Shown here: positions 8,999 to 19,406 of the stretch, in pieces | How the letters are laid out: each line of letters begins with the position of its first letter | How positions within the stretch are numbered: the stretch's first letter is position 1 | Assembly (NCBI RefSeq): GCF_023101085.1 | Contig: NZ_CP064703.1 | Coordinates: forward strand, 4,340,001-4,404,000 | DNA length: 64,000 bases | DNA from: Bradyrhizobium sp. 170 | GTDB lineage: Bacteria; Pseudomonadota; Alphaproteobacteria; Rhizobiales; Xanthobacteraceae | Direction of reading: 5' to 3' | Position numbers and translations under genes: made by a program | The notes under the pieces: model-generated | Databases searched by the model: none | Seen by the model: the letters and a program-made list of their open reading frames with translations, nothing else | What the model was told of the DNA's origin: nothing

Positions 8999-10021
8999 AT
9001 GAGCAGCCGCGCATTCATCACGGGCGTATCGGGACTGGAACTGAGCGCCACGGAGCGCGAGTTCATCCGTGGGATGCGGCCGTGGGGCTTCATCCTGTTC
9101 AAACGCAATATCGAGTCGCCAGGTCAAGTATCTGACCTTGTTGGTGAATTGCGGGATTGTCTGGGCAAGGCGGATGCGCCGGTGCTGATCGACCAGGAAG
9201 GCGGGCGGGTCGCCCGGCTGGGGCCGCCGCATTGGCCGGCCTATCCGCCTGGCGCCGTATTCGGCGCGCTCTACGACCTCGACAAGGAGCTGGGGCTAAA
9301 GGCTGCGCGGCTCAGCTCGCGCCTGATCGCGGCCGACCTGATCGACCTCGGTATTACCGTCGATTGCCTGCCGCTGGCGGACGTGCCGGTGGCCGGCGCC
9401 GACGCCGTGATCGGCGACCGGGCCTATGGAACCGAGCCGGCCAAGGTCGCGGCGATCGCCCGCGCCGTCACCGAGGGACTGGAACAGGGTGGCGTGCTGC
9501 CGGTTCTCAAACATATTCCCGGCCACGGGCGGGCCACCGCTGATAGCCATCATCAGCTTCCGACGGTCGATACCCCGCGGAATGAGCTGGAACGGACCGA
9601 TTTCGCCGCCTTTCAACCGCTGGCGGACCTGCCGATGGCGATGACCGCACATGTTGTGTTTAGCGCGCTAGACCCCGCCCAACCGGCGACGACTTCTGCG
9701 ACAATCATCCGGCAGGTGATTCGCGGCGTAATTGGGTTCCAAGGCTTGTTGATGAGTGATGACGTGTCCATGAATGCCCTGGCGGGATCAATCGCCGAAC
9801 GGACCCGCGCCATTGTCAACGCCGGCTGCGACATGGTCCTGCATTGCAACGGCAAGCTCGACGAGATGCGCGACGTGGCGCGCGAGACGCCGGAACTGGC
9901 GGGCGAGGCCCTGGATCGCGCCAGGCGGGCGCTGGCCTCGCGAAAGCGTCCCGAGCCCTTCGACCGGCAGGCGGCGCGGGCTGAACTTGAAGCGTTGATG
10001 GATCGGGTAGGAACGGCATGA
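8999..10021 (+). CDS. nagZ: Beta-N-acetylhexosaminidase
   Basis: A 340-residue glycoside hydrolase family 3 enzyme that removes GlcNAc from anhydromuropeptides in the cytoplasm during cell-wall recycling. The diagnostic loop KHIPGHGRATADSHHQLP lies near residues 170-190, holding the catalytic His/Asp pair of NagZ. IDQEGGRVARL (substrate pocket) and LLMSDDVSMNAL (nucleophile Asp region) are also visible. Length is typical. The stop overlaps the scpA start by 4 bp (ATGA), indicating translational coupling within a nagZ-scpA-scpB operon. Confidence 0.97.
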   Translation: MSSRAFITGVSGLELSATEREFIRGMRPWGFILFKRNIESPGQVSDLVGELRDCLGKADAPVLIDQEGGRVARLGPPHWPAYPPGAVFGALYDLDKELGLKAARLSSRLIAADLIDLGITVDCLPLADVPVAGADAVIGDRAYGTEPAKVAAIARAVTEGLEQGGVLPVLKHIPGHGRATADSHHQLPTVDTPRNELERTDFAAFQPLADLPMAMTAHVVFSALDPAQPATTSATIIRQVIRGVIGFQGLLMSDDVSMNALAGSIAERTRAIVNAGCDMVLHCNGKLDEMRDVARETPELAGEALDRARRALASRKRPEPFDRQAARAELEALMDRVGTA

Positions 10022-10845
10022 CGGCTGAGATTCTATCGTTTGAAACCGGACGGCCCGCCGAGATCGCTGACAGCGAGGCGGCGCTCGTCGTCGACGTCGA
10101 AGGCTATGAGGGCCCGCTCGACCTGCTGCTCACGCTCGCGCGCCAACAGAAAGTCGATCTCGCCAAGATATCGATCTTGGCGCTGGCCGATCAGTATCTG
10201 ACGTTCATCGAGGCCGCGCGAAAGATCCGCCTCGAACTCGCGGCCGATTACCTCGTGATGGCTGCCTGGCTCGCCTACCTGAAATCACGCCTGCTGCTGC
10301 CTGAGCCGCCCACGCCGGACGGACCGAGTGCGGAAGAAATGGCGACCGCACTCGCCAACCGGCTGCGCCGGCTCGAGGCCATTCGCGAAGCGGCCAACCG
10401 GCTGATGAACCGTCCGCAGTTCCAGCGCGATATTTTCCCGCGCGGCAATCCGGAATCGATCGCTGAAATCCGTCACCCCAAATTCACCGCAACCCTGTTC
10501 GACCTGCTCACCGCCTATGCCGTGCAGCGCCAGCAGCGCGTGCTGGCGACGGTGCATCTGGCCAAGCGCACGGTGTGGTCGCTGGCCGAAGCGCGCGCCT
10601 CGCTGGAGCGGCTGGTCGGCATGACCGAGGCCGAGGACTGGAGCTGCCTCGACGATTTCCTGCTCAGCTACGTGGTCGATCCCTCGCAGCGGGCGACGGT
10701 GTTTGCGTCGAGCTTCGCCGCAGCGCTCGAACTGGTGCGCGAAGGCGAGATGGAATTGAACCAGAAAGAGGCGTTCGCGCCGCTGTATTTTCGTAAGCGT
10801 CCGCCGCAGGCAGCGATGCCCGCGCCGGATATGACGGTCGAGTAG
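10018..10845 (+). CDS. scpA: Segregation and condensation protein A
   Basis: A 275-residue kleisin that bridges SMC heads in the bacterial condensin. Visible features are the N-terminal helical segment GYEGPLDLLLTLARQQKVDL (ScpA signature, residues 22-42), AADYLVMAAWLAYLKSRLLLP, and a C-terminal winged-helix part ending APLYFRKRPP. It starts inside the nagZ stop and is followed by scpB, its complex partner. The smc gene is not in this window. Confidence 0.97.
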   Translation: MTAEILSFETGRPAEIADSEAALVVDVEGYEGPLDLLLTLARQQKVDLAKISILALADQYLTFIEAARKIRLELAADYLVMAAWLAYLKSRLLLPEPPTPDGPSAEEMATALANRLRRLEAIREAANRLMNRPQFQRDIFPRGNPESIAEIRHPKFTATLFDLLTAYAVQRQQRVLATVHLAKRTVWSLAEARASLERLVGMTEAEDWSCLDDFLLSYVVDPSQRATVFASSFAAALELVREGEMELNQKEAFAPLYFRKRPPQAAMPAPDMTVE

Positions 10846-10862
10846 TGGAAGGAGACCTAGCC

Positions 10863-11615
10863 ATGGCAAGCCTGGCGGAAAAACGCATGGAAGATGCCGA
10901 GGATCATCCCATCGACCAGAATATCGAAGTTGAGGCGCGGCCAGAGGAATTGCGGCTTCTCGAAGCGCTGCTGTTTGCCTCTGCCGAGCCGATCGATCAG
11001 GCGACGCTCGCCAAGCGCATGCCCGATGGCGTCGACGTCAAGGCGGCGCTGGCGCAACTGCAGGCGGAATACGCCCCGCGCGGCGTCAATCTGGTACGCG
11101 TCGCCAACAAATGGACCTTTCGCACCGCCGGCGATCTGTCGTGGCTGATGACGCGCGAAAGCACCGAGACGCGGCGGCTGTCGCGGGCGGCCATCGAGGT
11201 GCTCGCGATCATCGCCTATCACCAGCCGGTGACGCGCGCCGAGATCGAGGAGATCCGCGGCGTGATCACGTCCAAGGGAACGCTGGATGTGCTGCTGGAA
11301 ACCGGATGGATCCGTCCCCGCGGCCGCCGCAAGACGCCGGGCCGGCCGCTCACCTTCGGCACGACCGAGGCGTTCCTGTCGCAGTTCAGCCTGGAAGCGC
11401 TCGGCGACCTGCCGGGCCTGGAAGAGCTGAAGGGGACGGGGCTACTGGATTCGCGGCTGCCTTCCGGCTTCAGCGTTCCGACGCCGTCCGACGATGTGGC
11501 GCTGCGAGAGGACGAGGATCCGCTGGATGCGGGCGATAGTCTGGAACTTCTGCTGGCGCCGGCCGCCGAGCCTGAAGAGGGCGGTGGAGCTGGTTCTGAA
11601 GGCTCAGCCGGCTAG
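10863..11615 (+). CDS. scpB: Segregation and condensation protein B
   Basis: A 250-residue partner of ScpA with two winged-helix domains. Motifs: [16 protein letters not shown] at the first helix, then [15 protein letters not shown], and in the second domain [21 protein letters not shown] and [20 protein letters not shown], all classic ScpB. The ATG at 10863 has AAGGAG at the right spacing; a GTG overlapping the scpA stop (10845) is a less likely start. The C-terminal 40 residues are acidic and low-complexity. Confidence 0.97.
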   Translation: MASLAEKRMEDAEDHPIDQNIEVEARPEELRLLEALLFASAEPIDQATLAKRMPDGVDVKAALAQLQAEYAPRGVNLVRVANKWTFRTAGDLSWLMTRESTETRRLSRAAIEVLAIIAYHQPVTRAEIEEIRGVITSKGTLDVLLETGWIRPRGRRKTPGRPLTFGTTEAFLSQFSLEALGDLPGLEELKGTGLLDSRLPSGFSVPTPSDDVALREDEDPLDAGDSLELLLAPAAEPEEGGGAGSEGSAG

Positions 11616-11761
11616 CCCCGCAAGCGGGGTTAATGATAGCCATAATACGTAGCCGCGACAGCGATTTGCCGCGGCGTGGGTCCTTGTTTTTGACACCCGC
11701 CGGGCCTACCTTCCGCCAAAGCTTGGCCGGTATCCGGCCGTCTCTTTTGGAGGGTTGCAGG

Positions 11762-12004
11762 ATGGGTTCGCTTAGCATTTGGCACTGGATCGTCGTGATC
11801 GCAGTGGTCCTGCTGCTGTTCGGCCGCGGCAAGATTTCGGACCTGATGGGCGATGTCGCGAATGGCATCAAGGCCTTCAAGAAGGGCATGCAGGACGATG
11901 ACAAGCCTGCAGAAAAGCCCGCCGAACCGGTGAAGACCATTGATCACAATGCGACGCCGGCGCCCACGGCGGCCCGGACGGATGTCGGCAGCAAGGCTGT
12001 CTGA
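11762..12004 (+). CDS. tatA: Sec-independent protein translocase subunit TatA
   Basis: An 80-residue TatA. The short N-terminal membrane helix ([20 protein letters not shown]) is followed by the amphipathic helix [19 protein letters not shown] and a charged tail, as in all TatA. It has the FGRGK hinge. TTGGAGGG lies upstream of the ATG. It forms the pore-building component of the Tat translocon with TatB and TatC directly downstream. At least four proteins in this window carry twin-arginine-like leaders and could be cargo. Confidence 0.97.
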   Translation: MGSLSIWHWIVVIAVVLLLFGRGKISDLMGDVANGIKAFKKGMQDDDKPAEKPAEPVKTIDHNATPAPTAARTDVGSKAV

Positions 12005-12120
12005 ACCAGGCATCTTGAGCCAGGCGTCGGTTGAAAGCCGGTTTGAGAAAAGGCGCGGGCGTCCCCAAATCTTGCTAAATAGGGTTTGGGCGCGGACATC
12101 TCGCGCGAGCGGAAGAATTC

Positions 12121-12633
12121 ATGTTCGACATCGGGTGGAGTGAACTGGTCGTCATCGCGGTTGTCGCGCTGATTGCCATCGGCCCGAAAGAGCTGCCGGG
12201 CGTCCTGCGCATGGTCGGGCAATGGATGGGCAAGGCGCGCAAGATGGCGTCCGAATTCCAGGGCCAGTTCCAGGAGGCCATGCGCGAGGCCGAAATGGCC
12301 GACCTCAAGAAGAGCTTTGACGAGGTCAAGGACGTGGCGACAGGCCTCTCCCCGGGCAACGTCATGACCTCGCTGCAGAAGGACGTCAGCGACGCCCTGC
12401 AGATCGGCGACATCGACAAGCCTGCCACCCCACCCAACGATGCGCAGGTGGCCGCCGCAATCGGCGAACCCGTCACCCCGACGACGCCCGCCGCGCCGAC
12501 GCCGGAGACCTTCGTCGAAGCCGAGGCGCATGCGGCGTCCGAGCCGCTTGTGATCACGCGTGAAGTTCAGGCGGCGGCGCAGGATATCGCGCCCGCGGCG
12601 CCTGACGTTCTCAAGGACGCCAAAGCGTCATGA
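12121..12633 (+). CDS. tatB: Sec-independent protein translocase subunit TatB
   Basis: A 170-residue TatB that, with TatC, receives twin-arginine signal peptides. The N-terminal helix [20 protein letters not shown] and the [10 protein letters not shown] hinge distinguish it from TatA. A long amphipathic helix ([20 protein letters not shown]) and an Ala/Pro/Glu-rich tail follow. The stop overlaps the tatC start by 4 bp (ATGA). Confidence 0.97.
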   Translation: MFDIGWSELVVIAVVALIAIGPKELPGVLRMVGQWMGKARKMASEFQGQFQEAMREAEMADLKKSFDEVKDVATGLSPGNVMTSLQKDVSDALQIGDIDKPATPPNDAQVAAAIGEPVTPTTPAAPTPETFVEAEAHAASEPLVITREVQAAAQDIAPAAPDVLKDAKAS

Positions 12634-13451
12634 CCATCGAGGATATCGAGGCTAGCAAGGCGCCATTGATGGATCATTTGATCGAGCTGCGCTCGCGGCT
12701 GATCAAGGCGCTGTTGGCCTTCGGTATTGCGTTCATCTTCTGCTTCTTCTTCGCCAAGCAGATCTACAACGTGCTGGTCTGGCCGTTCGTCTGGGTGGCG
12801 GGCGCCGAGAACTCGACATTCATTTACACCGCGCTGTTGGAATATTTCCTCACGCAATTGAAGCTGGCGATGTTCGGCGCTGCCTTCATCTCGTTCCCGA
12901 TCGTTGCCGGGCAGATCTACATGTTCGTGGCGCCCGGCCTCTACAAGCACGAGCGCGGTGCGTTCCTGCCTTACCTGGTCGCCACGCCGTTCTTCTTCAT
13001 ACTCGGCTCGCTGCTGGTTTACTTCATCGTGCTGCCGATGCTGGTGCGGTTCTCGCTCGGCATGCAGCAGATGGGCGGCGATGAGAGTGCGAAGATCCAG
13101 TTGTTGCCGAAGGTCGGCGAATATCTGTCGCTGATGATGTCGCTGATCTTCGCTTTCGGCATCGCGTTCCAGCTTCCGGTTATCCTGACGCTGCTCGGGC
13201 GGATCGGCATCGTCACCTCGCAGATGCTGCGCGAGAAGCGACGCTATTTCATCGTCATCGCCTTCGTGATTGCCGCCGTTCTGACGCCGCCCGATGTGAT
13301 CAGCCAGGCCTCGCTCGCGATACCGCTGCTGCTGCTCTACGAGGGCGCGATCGTTGCGGTCCGCATGGTGGAAAAGAAGGCCGCGGCCGCGCAGGCCTCG
13401 ACCACGCCTCCGCCCGCCAGCCCGCCCCCGGAAGCCAACCCGGCGGAATAG
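12630..13451 (+). CDS. tatC: Sec-independent protein translocase subunit TatC
   Basis: A 273-residue polytopic membrane protein with six predicted helices. The signature [16 protein letters not shown] at the N-terminus contains the cytoplasmic Glu used in signal-peptide recognition; [20 protein letters not shown] and the run [20 protein letters not shown] are also typical. The C-terminal 25 residues are Ala/Pro-rich. Last gene of the tatABC unit; the repeat after its stop may act as a transcript end. Confidence 0.98.
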   Translation: MTIEDIEASKAPLMDHLIELRSRLIKALLAFGIAFIFCFFFAKQIYNVLVWPFVWVAGAENSTFIYTALLEYFLTQLKLAMFGAAFISFPIVAGQIYMFVAPGLYKHERGAFLPYLVATPFFFILGSLLVYFIVLPMLVRFSLGMQQMGGDESAKIQLLPKVGEYLSLMMSLIFAFGIAFQLPVILTLLGRIGIVTSQMLREKRRYFIVIAFVIAAVLTPPDVISQASLAIPLLLLYEGAIVAVRMVEKKAAAAQASTTPPPASPPPEANPAE

Positions 13452-13477
13452 GGCGGCGTTCTACCCCCTTATCGGCT

Positions 13478-13579
13478 GTCATTACCCGCGAAAGCGGGGA
13501 ATCCAGTACGCCGAGGCCTTCCGATTCAGCACTGACGTCTCTGGAATACTGGATCGCCCGCTTTCGCGGGCGATGACGG
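13478..13579. repeat. Dispersed palindromic repeat, family B (cccgcgaaagcgggg ... ccgctttcgcggg)
   Basis: Outer arms GTCATTACCCGCGAAAGCGG and CCGCTTTCGCGGGCGATGAC frame ATCCAGTA and the central TCTCTGGAATACTGGAT block. Relatives occur at 16357-16455, 19264-19382, 24947-25048 and 32431-32562. Located between tatC and serS. Confidence 0.88.
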
Positions 13580-13657
13580 ATGTGGTACGGGATGCGCCAA
13601 CACGAATGTTAATTGTCAACATAACACGTGACATTCGACGCAAGCGCCCAGGACTGA

Positions 13658-14995
<1,338 letters not shown>

Positions 14996-15006
14996 CGCAA
15001 AGCAAA

Positions 15007-15477
15007 ATGGCATTGCATCGCGACATCTTTTGGATCGGGAGGCAATGGGCTGTTACCGGCCACGGGATGCAATTGATCGACCAGCGACTGACGGGCGCGT
15101 TCGATATCGAAGTGGCACGGCTGTGGGACGACGATCTGATCGCGCGCATGCATGCCAAGGAGTGGCTCAACGCCGGGGATTTCGAAAAGGGGCTGGCGGT
15201 TGCGCGAACGCGACATTCGCAGCCGCAGGCGGGATCGACTTCAGTGGTCGCGCCGCCGGCTCCAGCGATCGAGCCGGTCGCGCCGCCTCCGCCGCCGAAG
15301 CCGGAGCGGCCCGCTACCGTTGAGCCGCCGCAGCCGCCTCCGGCACCGCCGGAGGCCGTGAGCCCACAGCCTCTACCCATCGAGCCGCCTAAGCAGGAAT
15401 CGCCAGACCTGCAGATGAAAATCGACGGCGGCGCCAGATTCGCGCGTCCCTGGCGCGTCTGGGTGAAGAAAACATGA
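15007..15477 (+). CDS. Hypothetical proline-rich protein between serS and surE
   Basis: A 156-residue protein of unknown function, reading from an ATG 11 bp after serS. The first 75 residues are a small globular part (FWIGRQWAVTGHGMQLIDQR, then FDIEVARLWDDDLIARMHAK) and the remainder is a Pro/Glu/Ala-rich tail with PPPPPKPERP, ending ARFARPWRVWVKKT. No signal peptide is evident. The tight spacing to serS suggests cotranscription. I recognise no named domain; small proteins at this spot in related genomes are annotated hypothetical. Confidence 0.7.
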   Translation: MALHRDIFWIGRQWAVTGHGMQLIDQRLTGAFDIEVARLWDDDLIARMHAKEWLNAGDFEKGLAVARTRHSQPQAGSTSVVAPPAPAIEPVAPPPPPKPERPATVEPPQPPPAPPEAVSPQPLPIEPPKQESPDLQMKIDGGARFARPWRVWVKKT

Positions 15478-15573
15478 GTAAATGGGCCGGTTTGCCTCAG
15501 CCGCGATAGCCGGATAAGACGACGCCCAAAGGCAAGAGCCTGCCTCGACCTGAACCAGAAGGCATTTTGACGG

Positions 15574-16341
15574 ATGCGAGTTCTCTGCACCAACGACGAC
15601 GGCATTCATGCGCCGGGCTTGAAGATCGTCGAGGAGATCGCCCGCGCGCTGTCTGACGACGTCTGGATCGTGGCGCCGGAGCTCGATCAGTCCGGCGTCT
15701 CGCATTCGTTGTCGCTGAACGATCCCTTGCGGCTGCGCGAAGTCGGTCCGCGCCATTTCGCGGTGCGGGGCACGCCGACCGATTGCGTGATCATGGGTTC
15801 GCGCCACATCCTCGGCGAGAAGATGCCCGATCTGGTGCTGTCCGGCGTCAACAAGGGCCGCAACGTCGCCGAGGACGTCGTCTATTCCGGCACCATCGCC
15901 GGCGCCCTTGAGGGCACGATCCTGGGAATACCGTCGTTTGCACTTAGCCAGGAATTTTCCATCGAGACCCGTCACGCGCCGCTGTGGGACACCGCGCTGA
16001 AATTCGGTCCGGATATCCTGCGCAAGGTGATCGATGCCGGGGTGCCGAAGAACACGGTAATCAACGTCAATTTCCCCGCCTGCACGCCCGACCGGGTCAA
16101 GGGCGTGCGCGTGACGCGTCAGGGCAAGCGCAATCTCGGCTTCCTCAAGGTCGACAAGCGCCACGACGGCCGCGGCAATCCCTATTTCTGGATCGGCTTT
16201 GAGCGCGCCGCGATGATGGATACGCCGGCCGAAGGCACCGATCTTGCTGCACTTGCGGCACGCTACGTATCGGTCACCCCGCTGCGACTCGATCGCACCG
16301 ATGAAGCGTTCTCGGAAGAGCTGACGACGACGCTGAAATAA
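15574..16341 (+). CDS. surE: 5'-nucleotidase SurE
   Basis: A 255-residue survival protein with metal-dependent nucleoside monophosphate phosphatase activity. The N-terminal metal site [16 protein letters not shown] (Asp8, Asp9), the [14 protein letters not shown] loop, and [20 protein letters not shown] are all diagnostic. Length is normal. It lies in the conserved serS-surE-pcm-nlpD neighbourhood, here interrupted by a repeat and a divergent response regulator. Confidence 0.98.
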   Translation: MRVLCTNDDGIHAPGLKIVEEIARALSDDVWIVAPELDQSGVSHSLSLNDPLRLREVGPRHFAVRGTPTDCVIMGSRHILGEKMPDLVLSGVNKGRNVAEDVVYSGTIAGALEGTILGIPSFALSQEFSIETRHAPLWDTALKFGPDILRKVIDAGVPKNTVINVNFPACTPDRVKGVRVTRQGKRNLGFLKVDKRHDGRGNPYFWIGFERAAMMDTPAEGTDLAALAARYVSVTPLRLDRTDEAFSEELTTTLK

Positions 16342-16356
16342 GCCCCGGTCGAACTC

Positions 16357-16455
16357 GTCATACCCGCGAAGGCGGGTATCCAGTACGCCGCGGCATCTCA
16401 GTTCAATCACAGGTCTCTGGGATACTGGATCATCCGCCTTCGCGGATGATGACGG
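16357..16455. repeat. Dispersed palindromic repeat, family B
   Basis: Arms TCATACCCGCGAAGGCGGGT and CCGCCTTCGCGGATGATGAC with TATCCAGTA and GGATACTGGAT inside. It lies between the converging surE and response-regulator genes, where it may serve as a bidirectional transcript end. Confidence 0.88.
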
Positions 16456-16476
16456 CTGGGTGTACGGATTGACGAG

Positions 16477-16854
16477 CTAAACCGGGGCGCTCTTCATCGT
16501 CGCGGCGATGACCTGGGCCAGCGTTTCCAGTTGGAACGGCTTCTGCAGCGCGGGGCGGTCGCGATATTCCTGGGGCAGGCCGGAGGAGCCGTAGCCGGTC
16601 GCAAAGATGAACGGGCGCTTGCGCGCCGTGATCAGCTCGGCGACCGGCGTGATTACCTTGCCGTTGACGTTGACGTCGAGAATGGCGAGATCGAATTCGG
16701 TCGATTGCACCAGCTTGACCGCTTCGCCGATTTCGCCGGCCTCGGCAGCTACGCTGTGGCCCAGCTCTTCCAGCATGTCAGCGACCATCATCCGGATCAT
16801 AACCTCGTCTTCAACGAGGAAAACAGAACAGCCCGCCGGCCGTGTCGCTATCAT
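16477..16854 (-). CDS. Single-domain response regulator (receiver)
   Basis: A 125-residue CheY-like receiver with no output domain. The acidic pocket (VFLVEDEVMIRMM), the phosphorylatable Asp in FDLAILDVNV and the conserved Lys in LQKPFQLETL are all present. The helix-5 strand region reads PFIFATGYG, common in receivers that follow hybrid histidine kinases in this order. The start at 16854 is preceded by AAGGAT. The partner kinase is not in the window. It sits divergent from pcm, with an imperfect palindrome between them. Confidence 0.93.
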   Translation of the reverse strand: MIATRPAGCSVFLVEDEVMIRMMVADMLEELGHSVAAEAGEIGEAVKLVQSTEFDLAILDVNVNGKVITPVAELITARKRPFIFATGYGSSGLPQEYRDRPALQKPFQLETLAQVIAATMKSAPV

Positions 16855-17018
16855 GAGGGGAATCCTTGCCCTTCTAAGGCTTTGAGGTTCGCAAAAAACA
16901 CCCCTGGGCGCAACGTCGACATGAACCGGCACGCTTTGAAGCAAAGACTCCGGCGACGGGATTAGCCGTGCCCTAACGCCGGGGGTAGGTTAGCAGTTCC
17001 CGAAGCCGGAACCAAAAT

Positions 17019-17040
17019 CTTGAGGAAATTCTTCCTTAAG
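17019..17040. promoter_or_regulatory. Imperfect palindrome upstream of pcm
   Basis: A 22-bp inverted repeat with arms CTTgAGGAA and TTCCTtAAG around a short AT-rich centre, 52 bp before the pcm ATG and about 165 bp from the response-regulator start. Operator candidate only. Confidence 0.3.
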
Positions 17041-17092
17041 TGCGCGCACGCTATTACATCTCGGCGAGGCCAGAGCCCGCCGCGAGACCGCA

Positions 17093-17737
17093 ATGTCGCA
17101 AGAACCGCCCGAGAAGATGATGTTTCAGCTCACCCTGCGGCGGCGGGGGATCAGCGACCAGGCGGTGCTGCGCGCCATGGAAGCGGTGCCGCGGGAGGTT
17201 TTCGTGGCGGCTGGCGACCGCGGTCATGCCTACCGCGACAGCGCGCTCGGTATCGCCTGCGGGCAGACCATCAGCCAGCCCTTCGTCGTGGCCTACATGA
17301 CCGAGCAGCTGCAACTGCAGAAGGGCCACAAGGTGCTCGAGATCGGTACCGGCTCGGGCTATCAGGCCGCGGTGCTGTCGCGGTTATGCGCGCACGTCCT
17401 CACCATTGAGCGCTACCGGACGCTGGCGGACACGGCCCGCGACCGGCTCGAAGCGCTCGGCTACTACAATATCGAGGTGATGAACGGCGACGGCTTTGAC
17501 ATACCGGCGGGCGCGGGCGATTTCGACCGCATCATCGTGACGGCTGCGATGGAGCAAATTCCGGAAAAGCTGCTGGAGCGGCTGGTGCTGCGCGGCATTC
17601 TGATCGCACCGGTCGGCCCCCATCACGGCACCCAGACGCTGGTCAGGATGACCAGGACGGACAGCGGGTTCGAGCGCAAGGAATTGGTCGATGTCCGCTT
17701 CGTCCCGGCCCTGCCGGGAATTGCGCGCGAACTGTAG
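17093..17737 (+). CDS. pcm: Protein-L-isoaspartate O-methyltransferase
   Basis: A 214-residue AdoMet-dependent enzyme that begins repair of isoaspartyl damage in proteins. The AdoMet loop [19 protein letters not shown] lies near residues 81-99, preceded by the substrate region [40 protein letters not shown] and QTLVRMTR complete the family pattern. Length is standard. It follows surE and precedes the NlpD-like gene, the conserved stress-survival cluster. Confidence 0.97.
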   Translation: MSQEPPEKMMFQLTLRRRGISDQAVLRAMEAVPREVFVAAGDRGHAYRDSALGIACGQTISQPFVVAYMTEQLQLQKGHKVLEIGTGSGYQAAVLSRLCAHVLTIERYRTLADTARDRLEALGYYNIEVMNGDGFDIPAGAGDFDRIIVTAAMEQIPEKLLERLVLRGILIAPVGPHHGTQTLVRMTRTDSGFERKELVDVRFVPALPGIAREL

Positions 17738-17779
17738 AATCCCGGATTGGCGGTTCCCGCCAACATCTTATTCCAAGGG

Positions 17780-17846
17780 TTAAGCGGTTATTTACTCGGT
17801 CAGTGTTTACTCAAAACAGTATTTTGTTGCGTACGAGTGAGTAACC
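17780..17846 (+). promoter_or_regulatory. Promoter/operator candidate ahead of the NlpD-like gene
   Basis: Contains TTAAGCGGTTATTTA (17780-17794), one base away from the CtrA full site TTAA-N7-TTAA, then two direct TTTACTC copies (17791-17797 and 17806-17812) and an inverted GAGTGAGTAA (17835-17844) just before the start codon. CtrA control of a division-linked hydrolase factor would fit, but this is inference. Confidence 0.3.
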
Positions 17847-19223
17847 ATGTCCCGTGTCGCCGAGTTGCTTCGCTCGCGTCGGGTGCCGCAGGTCGCGGTG
17901 CTGACGCTGATGTCGGTCGGCTTTGCCGGCTGCAGCGCCGATATGCAGACGCGCTTTTCCGATAGCTCGTTCTCCAATCCCTTCGCCTCGCAGCCCGAAG
18001 CCACCGGTTCGGTGCGCCCGCCCGCCGCCGAGCGCCGCGAGCCGCCGCAATACGCCCGGCCGCAGGCGTCCGCGCCGCAATTCCAATCCCAGGCTCTGCC
18101 GCCGCCCGCCGTCGTTGCGCCGTCTGCTTATCCGGCCAGTTCGGGCGGGGTGTCGGGAGGAGGGCGCGGGGTTTCGTCCTATGCACCGCCGTCCCATTCC
18201 CCCATCGAGACCACCTCCACGGTACCGCCGCGCTCGGTCGCGGCCGTGCGCCCGGCTGCGCCGAACGGCACCGCGATCATCGTTGGCACCAGCGACACGC
18301 TCGACATTCTGGCGAAACGCTACAACGTTTCATCTGCCGCGATCCTGCAGGCCAATGGCTACAAGGGCCCGCGCGTGCTGTCGCCCGGCCAGCAACTGAT
18401 CATTCCGCGGCAGACCGCGGTGGCTGCGGCCGCCCCGGCGCTCGCGCCGCCGGCCAGCAAGCCGGTTGCCGCTGCGGCCGCACCCTCGAGCGTCCATATC
18501 GTCAATCGCGGCGATACGCTGATGAGCATCGCGCGCCGGAACAATGTGCCGGTTACCGAACTCGCCAAGGCCAACAATCTCGATCAGTCCGCCAAGCTCA
18601 GCCTCGGCATGAAGCTCACCGTGCCCGGTTCGAAGTCCGCGGCAGCCGTTGCTCCGGTCGCGCAGCCCGTCGCCGCCGCACCCGCCCAGCCGGTTGCCCA
18701 GGTTGCAGCGCCGGCCACCAAGATGGCGTCCGCCGGCGGTCCGCCGCAGAGCGCGCGGCTGGCGTCTGCCACCACCAATGTCGTGGAAGAAAAGCCCGTC
18801 GTCGAGCAAGCCTCGATCAAGCCGAGCGAAGCCACCGGCGCGCTGCCGACGTTCCGCTGGCCGGTGCGCGGCAAGGTGATCACGAGCTACGGCGCCAAGA
18901 CCAACGGCAAGTCGAATGACGGCATCAACCTGGCGGTGCCCGAAGGCACGCCGGTGAAGGCGGCGGAAGATGGTGTGGTCGCCTATTCCGGCAACGAGCT
19001 CAAGGGTTACGGAAATCTGGTTCTGGTACGGCACTCCAACGGCTACGTCACCGCATATGCCCATGCGAGTGAACTGCTGGTAAAGCGCGGCGATACGATC
19101 AAGCGCGGCCAGATCATTGCCAAATCGGGTCAATCGGGCGAGGTGGGGTCGCCGCAGCTCCACTTCGAGATCCGCAAGGGATCTTCACCGGTTGACCCGC
19201 TTCAATTCCTGAACGGGGCGTGA
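17847..19223 (+). CDS. NlpD-like lipoprotein: two LysM domains plus M23/LytM domain
   Basis: A 458-residue outer-membrane lipoprotein. The leader ends with the lipobox FAGC (Cys29). Two LysM glycan-binding domains follow, one from GTSDTLDILAKRYNVSS and one from VHIVNRGDTLMSIARRNNVP. The C-terminal M23 domain (from TFRWPVRGKVITSYG) is complete in length, but the first zinc-ligand motif reads NDGINLAVP where active enzymes have HxGxD, and the last reads QLHFEIR with one His of the usual pair. It is therefore probably a non-catalytic LytM activator of an amidase, like NlpD or EnvC. Its position after surE-pcm matches nlpD in other Proteobacteria. Confidence 0.93.
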   Translation: MSRVAELLRSRRVPQVAVLTLMSVGFAGCSADMQTRFSDSSFSNPFASQPEATGSVRPPAAERREPPQYARPQASAPQFQSQALPPPAVVAPSAYPASSGGVSGGGRGVSSYAPPSHSPIETTSTVPPRSVAAVRPAAPNGTAIIVGTSDTLDILAKRYNVSSAAILQANGYKGPRVLSPGQQLIIPRQTAVAAAAPALAPPASKPVAAAAAPSSVHIVNRGDTLMSIARRNNVPVTELAKANNLDQSAKLSLGMKLTVPGSKSAAAVAPVAQPVAAAPAQPVAQVAAPATKMASAGGPPQSARLASATTNVVEEKPVVEQASIKPSEATGALPTFRWPVRGKVITSYGAKTNGKSNDGINLAVPEGTPVKAAEDGVVAYSGNELKGYGNLVLVRHSNGYVTAYAHASELLVKRGDTIKRGQIIAKSGQSGEVGSPQLHFEIRKGSSPVDPLQFLNGA

Positions 19224-19263
19224 TCGGCTAGCTACGCAGCGGCGTCGCCACACCCCACAACTG

Positions 19264-19382
19264 TCGTCGCCCGGCCTTGTGCGCAATTGCGCACTGGGAC
19301 CGGGCGATCCAGTATTCCAGAGCAGTTGCGATTGAGCCGAGAAGCCGCGGCATACTGGATCCCCGCCTTCGCGGGGATGACG
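19264..19382. repeat. Dispersed palindromic repeat, family B variant
   Basis: Begins GTCGCCCGGCCTTGTGCGCA, contains GATCCAGTATTCCAGAG and CATACTGGATCCCCGCCTTC, and ends GCGGGGATGAC. The right half matches family B; the left half carries a different outer arm. Located between the converging NlpD-like and ATPase genes. Confidence 0.8.
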
Positions 19383-19406
19383 GTCAGAGTCAAAGGCGCG
19401 ACCGCG

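Noticed and set aside
15984-16202. Open frame inside surE in another frame
   Set aside because: Fully contained in surE and Arg/Gly-rich, a typical shadow.
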